A DNA stretch of 64,000 nucleotides. It comes from Promethearchaeota archaeon Loki_b32. GTDB lineage: Archaea; Asgardarchaeota; Lokiarchaeia; Sigyniarchaeales; SOKP01. The stretch covers positions 50,220 to 114,219 of the forward strand of contig NJBH01000010.1 in NCBI GenBank assembly GCA_005223125.1. Direction: 5' to 3'. Position 1 is the stretch's first letter. Every line of letters starts with the position of its first letter. Made by a program: the position numbers and the translations under genes. Below, in pieces: positions 55,059 to 64,000 of this stretch. The notes under the pieces were generated by a model that was given only the letters and a program-made list of their open reading frames with translations, was not told where the DNA came from and searched no databases.

Positions 55059-55325
55059 ATAATTTATTCAAAGGGATTTTATTGTGATTTAAGATAACAA
55101 TCGTTTATAATAAAGTACAGAGTGTTAATTTTTTAACAAAAAATATTAAATATTATTCTATAAATAATATTCAAATCCTCCCAAAAATCTAATAATATTT
55201 TTCGAAATCAGTCCTGATTGTTACTCAATAATAGAAGTTTTTCAGAATTTTGTCGGTTTTTCAGAATTTATATATTCACTTTATCAGGACTCTACTAATA
55301 TAAATTTAGAAATTTACCTTAAGTT
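55059..55325. other. Candidate replication origin region upstream of cdc6
   Basis: The gap is A+T-rich and contains a 14-base direct repeat GTTTTTCAGAATTT (55237-55250 and 55256-55269), a 14-base near-palindrome AATCAGTCCTGATT (55206-55219) and an inverted copy of its core, AGTCCTGAT at 55210-55218 versus ATCAGGACT at 55283-55291, flanking the direct repeats. Such repeats next to cdc6 suggest initiator-binding sites or a cdc6 operator. The classical origin recognition box sequence is not obvious. Confidence 0.45.
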
Positions 55326-56594
55326 TTAATATCTAATTATCAGGTCAGTTAACAATTTTTTACTCTTATTTTTTTTATTAGAGATTATAAATGACAAAAC
55401 TATTAATATAATAATTAAAATAGACATAAAAGATAAGATACTCATTTGTAAGGAATTCTTTTTATCAGAATATGTCTCTCGATTAATTTTAAGACTTAAG
55501 GATAATGTTTTATTGTTTAAAAAATTAGTTCCATTAAAAATGATATTGATATTAAATTCTTGACCCTTTAAATTAAAATTAAAGGATCCTTGAGGAATTT
55601 TAATTGTCAGAACTCCAAATTTATCAGTTTTATATTCGTTGATATAAATTAATGTTTTGTAATCATAGATTTTCAATACTATGTTATAAATAGCAAGTGG
55701 TTTTAAAGATTGGTTAAAGTAATAATAACAAAACAATCTAATTTCCAAATCTTCACTCTCTATTAAAGATTCATTAAAGCTTATAATATCAATAATTAGT
55801 TGATTTTTCTCTAGGCATAATTCATAAATAAATTTAGTGTCGTTATATATCCTACTATCTATTATCGAAAATACTAAGAAATTCTGCCCTAGATTTAGAT
55901 ATGTAAGTGAATTTAAACATAGATCAACCATACCTGATAAATTCGTTGTGTAAGTACTTTGATAGCTAATAAAATTATTGGAATATATCTTAAATTGTAT
56001 AGAATAATTAATTAAAAACAGATTACTTTCAGAGGAGTCATCATAAAATTTTGCCGTAAGATATAAACAATCACCATATTTTATACGATCCCTATATCCT
56101 GTTAATTCACATAAAGGTTTTCTTTTAATTACTTTGATTTTAATAGCATCTAGAAAAGTGCAATCCGCATATGAAGTAAAAAAATCCTTATAATAGCTAA
56201 AGAATTTTATATAGAGGATATTGGAATAATTTGTAAAATCAATATTCAACTGTTGAAGGTTTACAGTCCAATTTTTTTCAAAAAAGCCAATTTCGTCGTA
56301 TTCAGGAGAATTCCAAATTTTTATGTCAGAACCATTAAATATTTGAACTTGGACATAAGAATTTTCATTATTAATATCATAACTTAATTCCCAAGATGCA
56401 TTTATTTTGATGTCTTCATCAATGAAATATATCGTTTTGTCAGTTTTTAAGAAATTGAAATTAACGTAAAAAGCATTAACGAAACTAATAATGCTCAAAA
56501 AATCTATTAAAATCACTAATAGAAATATAAATTGGTTTTTTTTTTTCACACTCAGTTTTTCTAGTTTAATGTATAAAAACCTAAATAATTCCAA
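55326..56594 (-). CDS. Exported Ig-like surface protein with C-terminal membrane anchor
   Basis: An N-terminal hydrophobic signal or anchor helix (about 22-43) is followed by about 330 residues of beta-rich repeats. The TYRDRIKYGDCLYLTAKFYDDSS and ESEDLEIRLFCYYYFN stretches, with GVLTIKIPQGSFNF, resemble Ig-like/CARDB-type domains common in archaeal surface proteins. A C-terminal helix (about 390-410) and a basic tail (NKKNKSKKLL) anchor it. It may decorate or anchor the pilus or surface layer. Confidence 0.65.
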   Translation of the reverse strand: MELFRFLYIKLEKLSVKKKNQFIFLLVILIDFLSIISFVNAFYVNFNFLKTDKTIYFIDEDIKINASWELSYDINNENSYVQVQIFNGSDIKIWNSPEYDEIGFFEKNWTVNLQQLNIDFTNYSNILYIKFFSYYKDFFTSYADCTFLDAIKIKVIKRKPLCELTGYRDRIKYGDCLYLTAKFYDDSSESNLFLINYSIQFKIYSNNFISYQSTYTTNLSGMVDLCLNSLTYLNLGQNFLVFSIIDSRIYNDTKFIYELCLEKNQLIIDIISFNESLIESEDLEIRLFCYYYFNQSLKPLAIYNIVLKIYDYKTLIYINEYKTDKFGVLTIKIPQGSFNFNLKGQEFNINIIFNGTNFLNNKTLSLSLKINRETYSDKKNSLQMSILSFMSILIIILIVLSFIISNKKNKSKKLLTDLIIRY

Positions 56595-56656
56595 AAAAAT
56601 TTATGTTATCAAATATTTAAATTTAAAATAATAAATGAATAAAATCTGTAATAGAA

Positions 56657-56851
56657 ATGGGAAAAGTACGAACTGTTTTAATTAAAAGTGTGTCAAAAGA
56701 ATTAATAAATAAATACCCTAATGTATTCACTACTGATTTTGAAAAAAATAAAAAATTATTGGATAAATATCTTGAAATAGATTCAAAACATTTAAGAAAT
56801 AGAATCTCAGGATATATTGTGAACTTATTAAAAATTAGGGAAAAAGAATAA
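56657..56851 (+). CDS. rps17e: Small-subunit ribosomal protein eS17
   Basis: The 64-residue protein matches archaeal S17e throughout (MGKVRTVLIKSVSKELINKYPN, FEKNKKLLDKYLEIDSKHLRNRISGYI). It is a 30S component found in archaea and eukaryotes but not bacteria. It starts a short + strand run with the p27-like protein 89 bases later. Confidence 0.96.
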   Translation: MGKVRTVLIKSVSKELINKYPNVFTTDFEKNKKLLDKYLEIDSKHLRNRISGYIVNLLKIREKE

Positions 56852-56940
56852 ATTCTACAAAATAAATATCTTTGATCTTTTGAATAATTTAAATAAATTT
56901 TGAGAAAAAAGGGATAATCATTAATGACAATATAAAAAAA

Positions 56941-57315
56941 ATGGCAGATCTTCTTAGATCTGGAAATACAATGCTAAATATGGCTTGTCCTGTTTGTAAT
57001 AATCCATTATTTCGAAATAACGAAGGAGTTACTTTTTGTCCAACTTGTAATAGAGAAGTTTTAGTCATCAATAATAAAACTAATCAAGAAATTAGTACAA
57101 TGAAAAACAAGATACAAAATAATAAGCAACAAAAAGAATTTCACCAAGACAGGCAAAATGAGTTAGTTAATCTATTAGAAGATGTACTATTTGAAAAAAT
57201 AGAAATGATTACTCATAAACTAAGAAATGAGAGTCATTTACAGTTAATAGAAAATTATACGAAAATTTTAATAAATTGTCTAGATCTTCTAAATAAAATC
57301 CCAGAGCGGAAATAA
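56941..57315 (+). CDS. p27/SSSCA1-like zinc-ribbon protein (UPF0148)
   Basis: The N-terminal zinc ribbon CPVCNNPLFRNNEGVTFCPTC (about 16-36) after MADLLRSGNTMLNMA is typical of the archaeal UPF0148/Sjogren's syndrome autoantigen p27 family. A charged, helical C-terminal region of about 85 residues follows. The biochemical function is unknown. Confidence 0.88.
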   Translation: MADLLRSGNTMLNMACPVCNNPLFRNNEGVTFCPTCNREVLVINNKTNQEISTMKNKIQNNKQQKEFHQDRQNELVNLLEDVLFEKIEMITHKLRNESHLQLIENYTKILINCLDLLNKIPERK

Positions 57316-57404
57316 AAACAATAAACAGCTTCACTTGATATTAAATATTAAGTTTTGACTTATTTCCAATTTATTTAAAAATATAGAAAATAAAAAAGAA
57401 CAAA

Positions 57405-57516
57405 TGCTTCTGCCGGGATTCGAACCCGGGTCCCGAGGGTGAGAGCCTCGTATGCTTGATCCTAATCATAGTTTAATGAAAGCTACGTTAGATTGACCGA
57501 ACTACACTACAGAAGC
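57405..57516 (-). tRNA. tRNA-Glu (anticodon CTC) with an intron near position 25/26
   Basis: On the reverse strand acceptor GCTTCTG pairs with CAGAAGC, with discriminator A at 57405. The anticodon arm CGAGG / CTCTCAC / CCTCG gives anticodon CTC, and the T stem is CCGGG/CCCGG. The D arm (GTAGTTCGGTCAATC) is separated from the anticodon arm by an extra 37 bases (57454-57490), which I interpret as an intron at the D stem-anticodon stem junction. Removing it leaves a 75-base tRNA with a standard Glu D arm. Confidence 0.92.
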
Positions 57517-57669
57517 AGAAAATATGTATTTGATCAGTATTCTAAAACGCTAATAATAATAAATTTATATGATTTAAAAAATTTAATATGGTCTAAATCC
57601 AATTTCGCAAAATTTAACAAAATATTAAATTAAAATAAATTAAATTCTCTCAGTTTTTCACAATTATTA

Positions 57670-58692
57670 TCAGTTAATAAAAATTGGCTTTAACAAATTT
57701 ACATAATGATCTCTTATAGAATATTCTGCAATACTAGTAGCTTCTGATATGATTTTCTGTGTTAAAATTGGTTTTTGATCATAATCTTTTGCTATTAATT
57801 TATCTGCGAGGTATATAATTGCTCCTGTCAAAATAAAGGGATTTCTACCACCTCTTTGCCATAAAGGTAATGCTTCTAATATTTCACGACATTTCATAAT
57901 TAATTTATTTTGAAACTCATGTTCTGACCATAATACTCCTTTTTTCACTATCCGTTCTTTTAAAAATTTATGTTTTATAACTTCATCTACTAATCTAATG
58001 AGATAATCTTCGCTTCGATGAGGGAGTGAATCATTATTTAAATAATGTTTATATCTTATTCCATCTCTTAAAATTAATCTAGGATTTACACGGTGTCCAA
58101 AATTTTGAAATGCATTTGAAATTTCGTTAATAGTTATTGGAGCATTGTGGTTTTCTTTCCTCGAAGCAAAGAAAATACAAAATGCGATTAGCGAAATGTT
58201 ATTAATTACCTTTTCTTCACTTTTAACTATTTTTTTATAGTAATAAGCCACATTATTTCTAATATTTTTATTAAGGTTGAGATATAATGAAATCTTGTTT
58301 AAAATGTTAAAGATTCTATATTCTGTTTCATGATTTTTAATTCGCAAAAATTGGGCATAATTCTTTTTTAATCTTCTAAATAATTTTTGCTCACTTGGAG
58401 GTAGAAGTTTTCCGCTTTTATCTTTCAAATATTTAGATTTTTCATAATCAATAAATGAACCTAAGCCTCCTATGAAATCTGTTCGCTCTCCTAAGGCTAC
58501 ATACTGTTTACTCAGACTATTTTTGTTTTTTAAATCATGAAATATAAATGAGGATTCTCTATAGAGATTGTTAATTACTAATCCACATTCTTTACAAATC
58601 TTTTCAAAGCTATTAAGGATAGTTTTTCCTCCACATTCTGGACACTTTCCAGTATCTTCCCTATTAGTTTCAATTTGACTAATTTTTAACAC
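57670..58692 (-). CDS. Divergent TFB-like transcription factor
   Basis: The protein has an N-terminal zinc ribbon (CPECGG and CKECG, about 18-39) and two cyclin-like repeats (about 125-220 and 235-335, including ISLIAFCIFFASRKENHNAPITINEISNAF and GGRNPFILTGAIIYLADKL). The 340-residue sequence differs strongly from the canonical TFB at 34143, with changes in the B-reader/linker (LYRESSFIFHDLKNKN) and weak similarity in the cyclin folds. It may serve a specialised promoter set. It is monocistronic. Confidence 0.85.
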   Translation of the reverse strand: MLKISQIETNREDTGKCPECGGKTILNSFEKICKECGLVINNLYRESSFIFHDLKNKNSLSKQYVALGERTDFIGGLGSFIDYEKSKYLKDKSGKLLPPSEQKLFRRLKKNYAQFLRIKNHETEYRIFNILNKISLYLNLNKNIRNNVAYYYKKIVKSEEKVINNISLIAFCIFFASRKENHNAPITINEISNAFQNFGHRVNPRLILRDGIRYKHYLNNDSLPHRSEDYLIRLVDEVIKHKFLKERIVKKGVLWSEHEFQNKLIMKCREILEALPLWQRGGRNPFILTGAIIYLADKLIAKDYDQKPILTQKIISEATSIAEYSIRDHYVNLLKPIFIN

Positions 58693-58928
58693 ACTTATAT
58701 ATAGAATTTAAGTTTAAGATTTCAGGCTTAAATTATTTTAATTTCGTAGAACAGTATTATCGTTTAATAAAATGGTTTTTCTATGAAATGGAATAACGTT
58801 CTATTGGGAAAGAGAGAGATAATTAAAAGTAAAAAAGTAGGAATTTATAACATTCAATTTAGATGTAATTTAAACTGTATGTGAATATAAAATTTCACAA
58901 ATTTGTTAAATTCAGGATTTAGATAGAA

Positions 58929-59168
58929 ATGAGTCAAACTCCTAATAATATAGAAAAAATTAAAAATATTTCAAGTCAGAATTGTAAAGCATTGGAAAAC
59001 ATAATTAAAAAGCTAAAACCCATCATAGGAGGGAAAAGAGAAATTATGTATTCCGATATAATAAATTTAATTATTCGAGAAGGATTTATTGAGGAAGAGT
59101 ATAAACAATTAATAATATGGTGTAATTATAAAATTAGACTAGGAAAAACTTTTGTAGAATTCGAATGA
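58929..59168 (+). CDS. Hypothetical small protein (79 aa)
   Basis: Not recognised. The protein is mostly helical, Lys/Ile-rich, with no cysteines arranged for metal and no membrane segment. It lies 217 bases before the GTPase gene at 59385 on the same strand, so it is likely a separate transcript or a small adaptor. Confidence 0.5.
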   Translation: MSQTPNNIEKIKNISSQNCKALENIIKKLKPIIGGKREIMYSDIINLIIREGFIEEEYKQLIIWCNYKIRLGKTFVEFE

Positions 59169-59384
59169 AACCTAACATGTTTCAATAGAGTTGAGCTTTA
59201 ACTTTAAATATATTGTCTAATCAAAAAATTCTAATATCACAAAGGAAATATAAATACTAAATTATAATAATACGTATTAATATATTAAAATAAAAATTAA
59301 TAGAATATTTCATTAATAACAAGTTCTTTTTGAAATAAATTCAAAGGAGCGATTTTTTTTACTTTAAAATTAAATAATTAAGGT

Positions 59385-60080
59385 ATGATTTCAATGGTGC
59401 GATTCACAGCAGATCATAAAGTATATATTAAACTATTATATTGGGGGATGGCAGGATCTGGAAAAACAACAACTGTAGATACATTATATAGATATACTAA
59501 AGAAGTTGAAAAAGATATTGAACCTACGGGGAATTTAACAAAAATCTCAATGGCTAGTGGATCAACATTATATTTTGATAGGGGTATTTTTCAATCAACA
59601 AAACAAAAGAGTCGGGGAAAGGTTTTTTATCATGTATATACTGTTGCTGGTCAGAGAAGGTTTTCACCTTTAAGAAAAAAAATATTTAAAGGAACAGACG
59701 GAGTTATCTTTACCGTTGATTCACAAACTCACTTTTTTGAAGATAATATAGAATCATTAAAAGAATTAAAAAATGTTACCCGAGGTAAATTAATTAATGA
59801 AATTCCTCTCATTATAATGCTTAATAAACAAGATCTTAAAGAAGTCATCGGTGAAGAAGATTTTAAACAGGTATTAAAAGATGAAAAACTATGGTATGAG
59901 CCTGGTCATAAATTTTATATTTGGAATCCTATAATTTATAAAACCTGTGCTTTATATGAACAAAGACAAAATGTTTACAGAAGTTTTTCAGAATGTGCTA
60001 GAAGAACAGGGTTATATCAGATCTACGGAGACGGAGAGGCTCCAATTGGAGATAATTTTAAAGAATTTCGTGCTTTGTAG
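59385..60080 (+). CDS. Asgard small GTPase (MglA/Arf-like)
   Basis: The G motifs are G1 GMAGSGKTT (about 22-30), G3 TVAGQRRF (about 87-94, with Gly-Gln where Ras/Arf proteins have DxxGQ) and G4 NKQD (about 147-150). At 231 residues it is longer than Ras proteins, with an unusual 30-residue insertion before G3 (LYFDRGIFQSTKQKSRGKV) and a C-terminal extension. It probably cycles GTP/GDP in a membrane or cytoskeleton-related pathway with Roadblock regulators. It has no lipidation signal. Confidence 0.85.
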   Translation: MISMVRFTADHKVYIKLLYWGMAGSGKTTTVDTLYRYTKEVEKDIEPTGNLTKISMASGSTLYFDRGIFQSTKQKSRGKVFYHVYTVAGQRRFSPLRKKIFKGTDGVIFTVDSQTHFFEDNIESLKELKNVTRGKLINEIPLIIMLNKQDLKEVIGEEDFKQVLKDEKLWYEPGHKFYIWNPIIYKTCALYEQRQNVYRSFSECARRTGLYQIYGDGEAPIGDNFKEFRAL

Positions 60081-60432
60081 ATTTTTTTAATTTCTGTTGA
60101 TTAGATACCTCAAAATTTTTCCTTTTTTTCAATTAATTATTAAAATATGCAGTATGATCTAGAAGATTATAAGGAGTAAATAGAGGTTGTAAATATTCGA
60201 TGAAAAAAACTAGACAAGGATGATCTACAATTAGTAGGAATGATAATTTATAGTTACTTTGAGGATTATAAAAACCTAAACTCCAATTAATAAATTTTCT
60301 GTTATTTAAAAAAAGTATAAAAAGTTTTCTTCATTTTTATGAGTAAATTTAAAAAATTGATGTGAATAAAAAACGGGTTTATATAATAATATAAAAGATA
60401 ATTTACCAAAACAGTTTTCAATTTTTCAACTA
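60081..60432. other. Intergenic region with possible gene remnants
   Basis: The 350-base gap between the GTPase and a small ORF has no intact gene. At about 60196-60290 a frame would give KKLDKDDLQLVGMIIYSYFE and then EDYKNLNSN, but its upstream ATG (60199) is out of frame by one base across a run of seven A. This may be a decayed or frame-shifted small gene. No RNA gene is seen. Confidence 0.35.
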
Positions 60433-60573
60433 ATGAGCGTTTTAGGAATTGATGCAATAGAAGTACGTAAAGTAAGAAATTTATTGAAGCAATTTTATTT
60501 ACAAGGTTACATAAAAAGATTATCTAAAAATATGTATCAGAAGCTTGATAAAGAGAGCAACAATAACAATTAA
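60433..60573 (+). CDS. Short ORF (46 aa), possible winged-helix remnant
   Basis: An ATG at 60433 opens a 46-residue ORF whose VRKVRNLLKQFYLQGYIKRLSKNMYQKLD portion resembles the recognition helix and wing of a winged-helix domain lacking its first helix. It overlaps the convergent MglA-like gene by four bases. It could be a truncated regulator or a real small protein. Confidence 0.4.
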   Translation: MSVLGIDAIEVRKVRNLLKQFYLQGYIKRLSKNMYQKLDKESNNNN

Positions 60574-61181
60574 TTAATAATACTTAGATTAACCTTTAGT
60601 TGCGGAAAGATAAATTTAATTAATTCACTAAAAGAATCTAACACACCTTCTCCCCTAATTGCTACAGTTTTTTTAAAGGATATATGTCTAAACTTATTAT
60701 AATCAATATTTGCTAAAAATCCCTCTTGTGTTAGATCTTGAATTGTGAACAAATCACATTTGTTCAATGAAATTATAATAGGAATATTATAAAATTCAGA
60801 TCCAAATAATGTTTTTAACTCATTCCAAGATCTCAAATTATGTTCTAAAAATTCGATTTGAGAATCAACTACAAAGATTAACCCATCAACACCATTTAAA
60901 GTTGCAGGGCGAGTACTTGCATAGAAATCTTGGCCTGTTGCAGAATAAATTAAAAATTTTAAACCCCATTCCGCTCCTTTAAAATTTAATACACCGAAAT
61001 CAAAAAATAAAGTACGTCCTACTGAATTATCAATTGATTTGACGGAATCCTCTTTATTAAAATAAGAAAATAGAGATTTTATGGATGTAGTTTTCCCTGA
61101 CATAGCAGGCCCATAATATACGAGTTTAACTTGTAAAGTTTTATTTTTATAATCAAATATCATATTATTATCTAACCCCAA
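60570..61181 (-). CDS. MglA-like small GTPase
   Basis: G1 reads GPAMSGKTTS (about 24-33) with the MglA-like KLVYYGPAMSGKTT lead-in; G3 is SATGQDFY (about 80-87), with the Asp of DxxG replaced by Ser as in MglA; G4 is NKCD (about 143-146). The 203-residue length fits MglA/Rag-like enzymes. It is the last gene of a run with a 298-residue protein and a Roadblock protein, with 10-base overlap to the former, the same pairing of MglA with a Roadblock GAP (MglB) used in bacterial polarity systems. Confidence 0.88.
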   Translation of the reverse strand: MGLDNNMIFDYKNKTLQVKLVYYGPAMSGKTTSIKSLFSYFNKEDSVKSIDNSVGRTLFFDFGVLNFKGAEWGLKFLIYSATGQDFYASTRPATLNGVDGLIFVVDSQIEFLEHNLRSWNELKTLFGSEFYNIPIIISLNKCDLFTIQDLTQEGFLANIDYNKFRHISFKKTVAIRGEGVLDSFSELIKFIFPQLKVNLSIIN

Positions 61182-62068
61182 AGTGAGACTATTTTGTCAC
61201 CAATAAACGCTTTTTTACCATCCTCAATTAAAAATGAATAATGTTCACCCCATTCTTTCTTAATAAATGAAATTATTCTTTCAATTGGCGCTTCTTCATA
61301 ATCTATTGTTTCAAAGAGAGTTTTACTACCTATTCGCGTTTGAATACCAATATTATTCAACAAATTCAATCTAGAGAGAATAAAAAAAGCACGTTTTGAA
61401 CCTGAATAAAAATTTTGAATTTCCCTTTTGAAAATATTCTTTTTTAACTCATTTTTTTCCTCTTCAAAGTCAAGTAGTGTTTTTAATAAATCTTTATCGA
61501 GTTGATTTGTTGTTATTTTGTCTGATAACACTCTCTTCATTTTAGCTATGGATTTTTCAGTATCCTGAGATATCTTTTTGAAAATATTTTGTTCAAGCGT
61601 TAAATCTATTAATTTTAAGTTAATTCCTTCAACCTCTATGGAAATTGTATTAGATGAAATTGTGATAAATAACAAATCCTTTACTTTAGTTCTAATTTGA
61701 TCTTTAATATTAACTAATTCCTCTTTTTTTTTAGGAATTGTCAATCCAATAAGCCATGAATTAAGATCTTCAAATTGACTTAAAGCTTTAAGAGAAACAT
61801 TGCAAGGACATCTAATATGAGCACGTTGACAATTATAATCGATATTTTCATTTGATATGAGAGTTTCATAATCAATTGTTGATATAAAATCAGTATAAAA
61901 AACATAATCTTTTCGAAAGTGAACAAGTTCGGAAAGTTCAATCAAAAAATTATCAATTTTATCCGAATCTTCCCCTAAAACTACCACAGGAATCCTATCT
62001 AATAGGCAATATAAAATTAAAGAATTATAATTCCTTTTTAACTTATCTAAAAATTCAAAAAAATTCAT
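61172..62068 (-). CDS. Hypothetical protein in the MglA/Roadblock operon (298 aa)
   Basis: Not recognised. The first ~130 residues look like an alpha/beta domain (IPVVVLGEDSDKIDNFLIELSELVHFRKDYVFYTDFIST), with a paired-cysteine stretch CQRAHIRCPC (about 80-89). The middle is a long charged helix (about 165-230) and the C-terminus a small domain. Position between an MglA-like GTPase and a Roadblock protein, overlapping the former by 10 bases, suggests an adaptor or effector of that GTPase. Confidence 0.65.
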   Translation of the reverse strand: MNFFEFLDKLKRNYNSLILYCLLDRIPVVVLGEDSDKIDNFLIELSELVHFRKDYVFYTDFISTIDYETLISNENIDYNCQRAHIRCPCNVSLKALSQFEDLNSWLIGLTIPKKKEELVNIKDQIRTKVKDLLFITISSNTISIEVEGINLKLIDLTLEQNIFKKISQDTEKSIAKMKRVLSDKITTNQLDKDLLKTLLDFEEEKNELKKNIFKREIQNFYSGSKRAFFILSRLNLLNNIGIQTRIGSKTLFETIDYEEAPIERIISFIKKEWGEHYSFLIEDGKKAFIGDKIVSLWG

Positions 62069-62080
62069 TAACTCACCTCA

Positions 62081-63082
62081 TCATTTTATTACTAGCTCTC
62101 CTAACATTCTCTTAATGTCAAAAGATCTGTGATCTTGAATTTCTGATGCTTCTTTGACAAGAGAATCGATTTTTTTAGAAAATTGAGGGAGTATTAATCG
62201 AATTAATCCTAATTTTTGTCTTAGTTTCCCAATTTCAGTACTAAAAATTGCTTTCCCTAATCCATCAATAAATTGAAAAGAATTTTGACAATCAAGCAAA
62301 ATTCTATCGGCTTGCATTTTTTTTAATAACCAAGCACATCTATTCGCTGTTTGGAACAATGAATAACTCATAGCAGAGATTTTATCTAACTTATCGGAAT
62401 CGATATCAGTATTTTTTAAGATTTTAGATGCAATAAAACCTCCTTCAATCGTTATAAAAGCATAATTTAAATCAGGAATTGTTATCGAAATGTTCTTCAA
62501 AACTTTTCTTAATTCTAGAGATATAGCTTCTGAAAAACTTAAGGAAAAAGAAGATACTCTCAGATCAAAATCCTCAGTTTCTTTAATATTGAATCCTTCA
62601 ATTATATTTTGAATTTTCTGATTATTGAATTGAATTAAAGGTGGTTTAAAAGACTCTCCAGAGGTAATTAATGTAGTTTTAATTTTTTTTAAACACTCAT
62701 TAGTTTGTAAGAAGATTCCTCCTAAATTTATATTTGGTTGGGCTGTAATTGCTATAAAGAATTCATGATTACTATCTAAAATACCTTGCATTTCTAAAAT
62801 TTTATTTAATGAAGTGTGTAGAGGGCTATTCAATGGAGCAATTAAAATTTTTGCCTTTTTCCCCTCTATAAGAATATATTTTAAATCCTTTGGGTGTAAA
62901 TGAATTCCAACGTTAAAGATTGCACTAGTTGCTGAACTCACATTAAATATTTCATCTTTTGAAAACCATACTCCAGTAGATTGTATAGGATTACCATCTC
63001 TTTGAGTTAAAACTGCGTTTTCTACTCCTTTGAGCTGTTTAATTTGGTCTAAATGGATTCCAATTTTATCTTTAAGATGCAT
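62081..63082 (-). CDS. Roadblock/LC7-domain protein, probable MglB-like regulator (333 aa)
   Basis: The N-terminus (GVENAVLTQRDGNPIQSTGVW, about 19-39, then AKILIAPLN) is a Roadblock domain, and the C-terminal half (DLNYAFITIEGGFIASKILKN, and RILLDCQNSFQFIDGLGKAIFSTEIG) may hold a second, giving a tandem arrangement. Roadblock proteins act as GAPs or scaffolds for MglA-type GTPases. It is the first gene of the three-gene unit with the 298-residue protein and the MglA-like GTPase, with 12 bases to the next gene, and reads away from the 16S rRNA gene. Confidence 0.78.
   Translation of the reverse strand: MHLKDKIGIHLDQIKQLKGVENAVLTQRDGNPIQSTGVWFSKDEIFNVSSATSAIFNVGIHLHPKDLKYILIEGKKAKILIAPLNSPLHTSLNKILEMQGILDSNHEFFIAITAQPNINLGGIFLQTNECLKKIKTTLITSGESFKPPLIQFNNQKIQNIIEGFNIKETEDFDLRVSSFSLSFSEAISLELRKVLKNISITIPDLNYAFITIEGGFIASKILKNTDIDSDKLDKISAMSYSLFQTANRCAWLLKKMQADRILLDCQNSFQFIDGLGKAIFSTEIGKLRQKLGLIRLILPQFSKKIDSLVKEASEIQDHRSFDIKRMLGELVIK

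Positions 63083-64000
<918 letters not shown>

Overview
This window comes from an Asgard archaeon (Promethearchaeota), most likely of the Lokiarchaeia type. The DNA is very A+T-rich. The last 567 bases are the start of an archaeal 16S rRNA gene. The protein genes mix archaeal information-processing families (TFB, Cdc6/Orc1, archaeosine TGT, class I LysRS, RNase P Pop5 and Rpp30, eL15, eS17, uL3/uL4/uL23, ABCE1, Rqc2) with hallmark Asgard families (MglA/Arf-like small GTPases and Roadblock proteins). Two of the three tRNA genes carry introns at unusual positions. The lineage call is an inference from this content; no tree could be built.

Layout. 1-6300: a Cas4/RecB-fold nuclease, a small membrane protein and two large overlapping ORFs of unknown function. 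6.7-10.6 kb: a Roadblock protein with no canonical start codon, a stand-alone tryptophan synthase beta chain (TrpB2 type) preceded by a 16-codon leader ORF with four Trp codons, a polyprenol-kinase-like membrane protein and a lone PyrI. 10.7-17.5 kb: Rqc2, a glycerophosphodiesterase, small membrane and secreted proteins, and the RNase P pair Rpp30-Pop5. 17.5-21.9 kb: a metabolic run of a DUF39 homocysteine-biosynthesis-like protein, a VOC protein, an acetolactate-synthase-like TPP enzyme and an SDR. 22.3-27.6 kb: a 1222-residue protein of unknown function flanked by two inverted copies of a short conserved coding motif, then an MFS transporter. 27.7-32.6 kb: translation and tRNA modification genes (eL15, tRNA-Arg, Trm5, DUF371, TgtA, AK6-like kinase, tRNA-Ile). 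32.7-38.3 kb: TFB, hexapeptide, NIF3 and HIT proteins, a Flp-like pilin and small DNA-binding proteins. 38.5-47.2 kb: ABCE1, LysRS, a GHMP kinase and a shortened S10 cluster (uL3-uL4-uL23).

47.2-56.6 kb is a pilus locus: a Tad/GspE-type ATPase, a small membrane-anchored protein and a TadB/C-type platform on the + strand, with a prepilin peptidase (split by a frameshift at a T12 run), a small HTH protein, Cdc6/Orc1 and an exported protein on the - strand. The gap upstream of cdc6 has repeats that could mark an origin. 56.6-63.1 kb: eS17, a p27-type zinc ribbon protein, tRNA-Glu, a divergent TFB paralogue, and two GTPases, one in an MglA/MglB-like operon with a Roadblock protein, ending at the 16S promoter and leader.

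The most notable observation is the Trp-rich leader ORF followed by a hairpin and U-rich tracts upstream of trpB. It resembles a bacterial-style transcription attenuator, a mechanism I do not know to be established in archaea. A second theme is that three conserved genes (Roadblock, pop5, DUF39) have their expected N-termini upstream of any AUG/GUG/UUG and appear to start at AUU or AUA.
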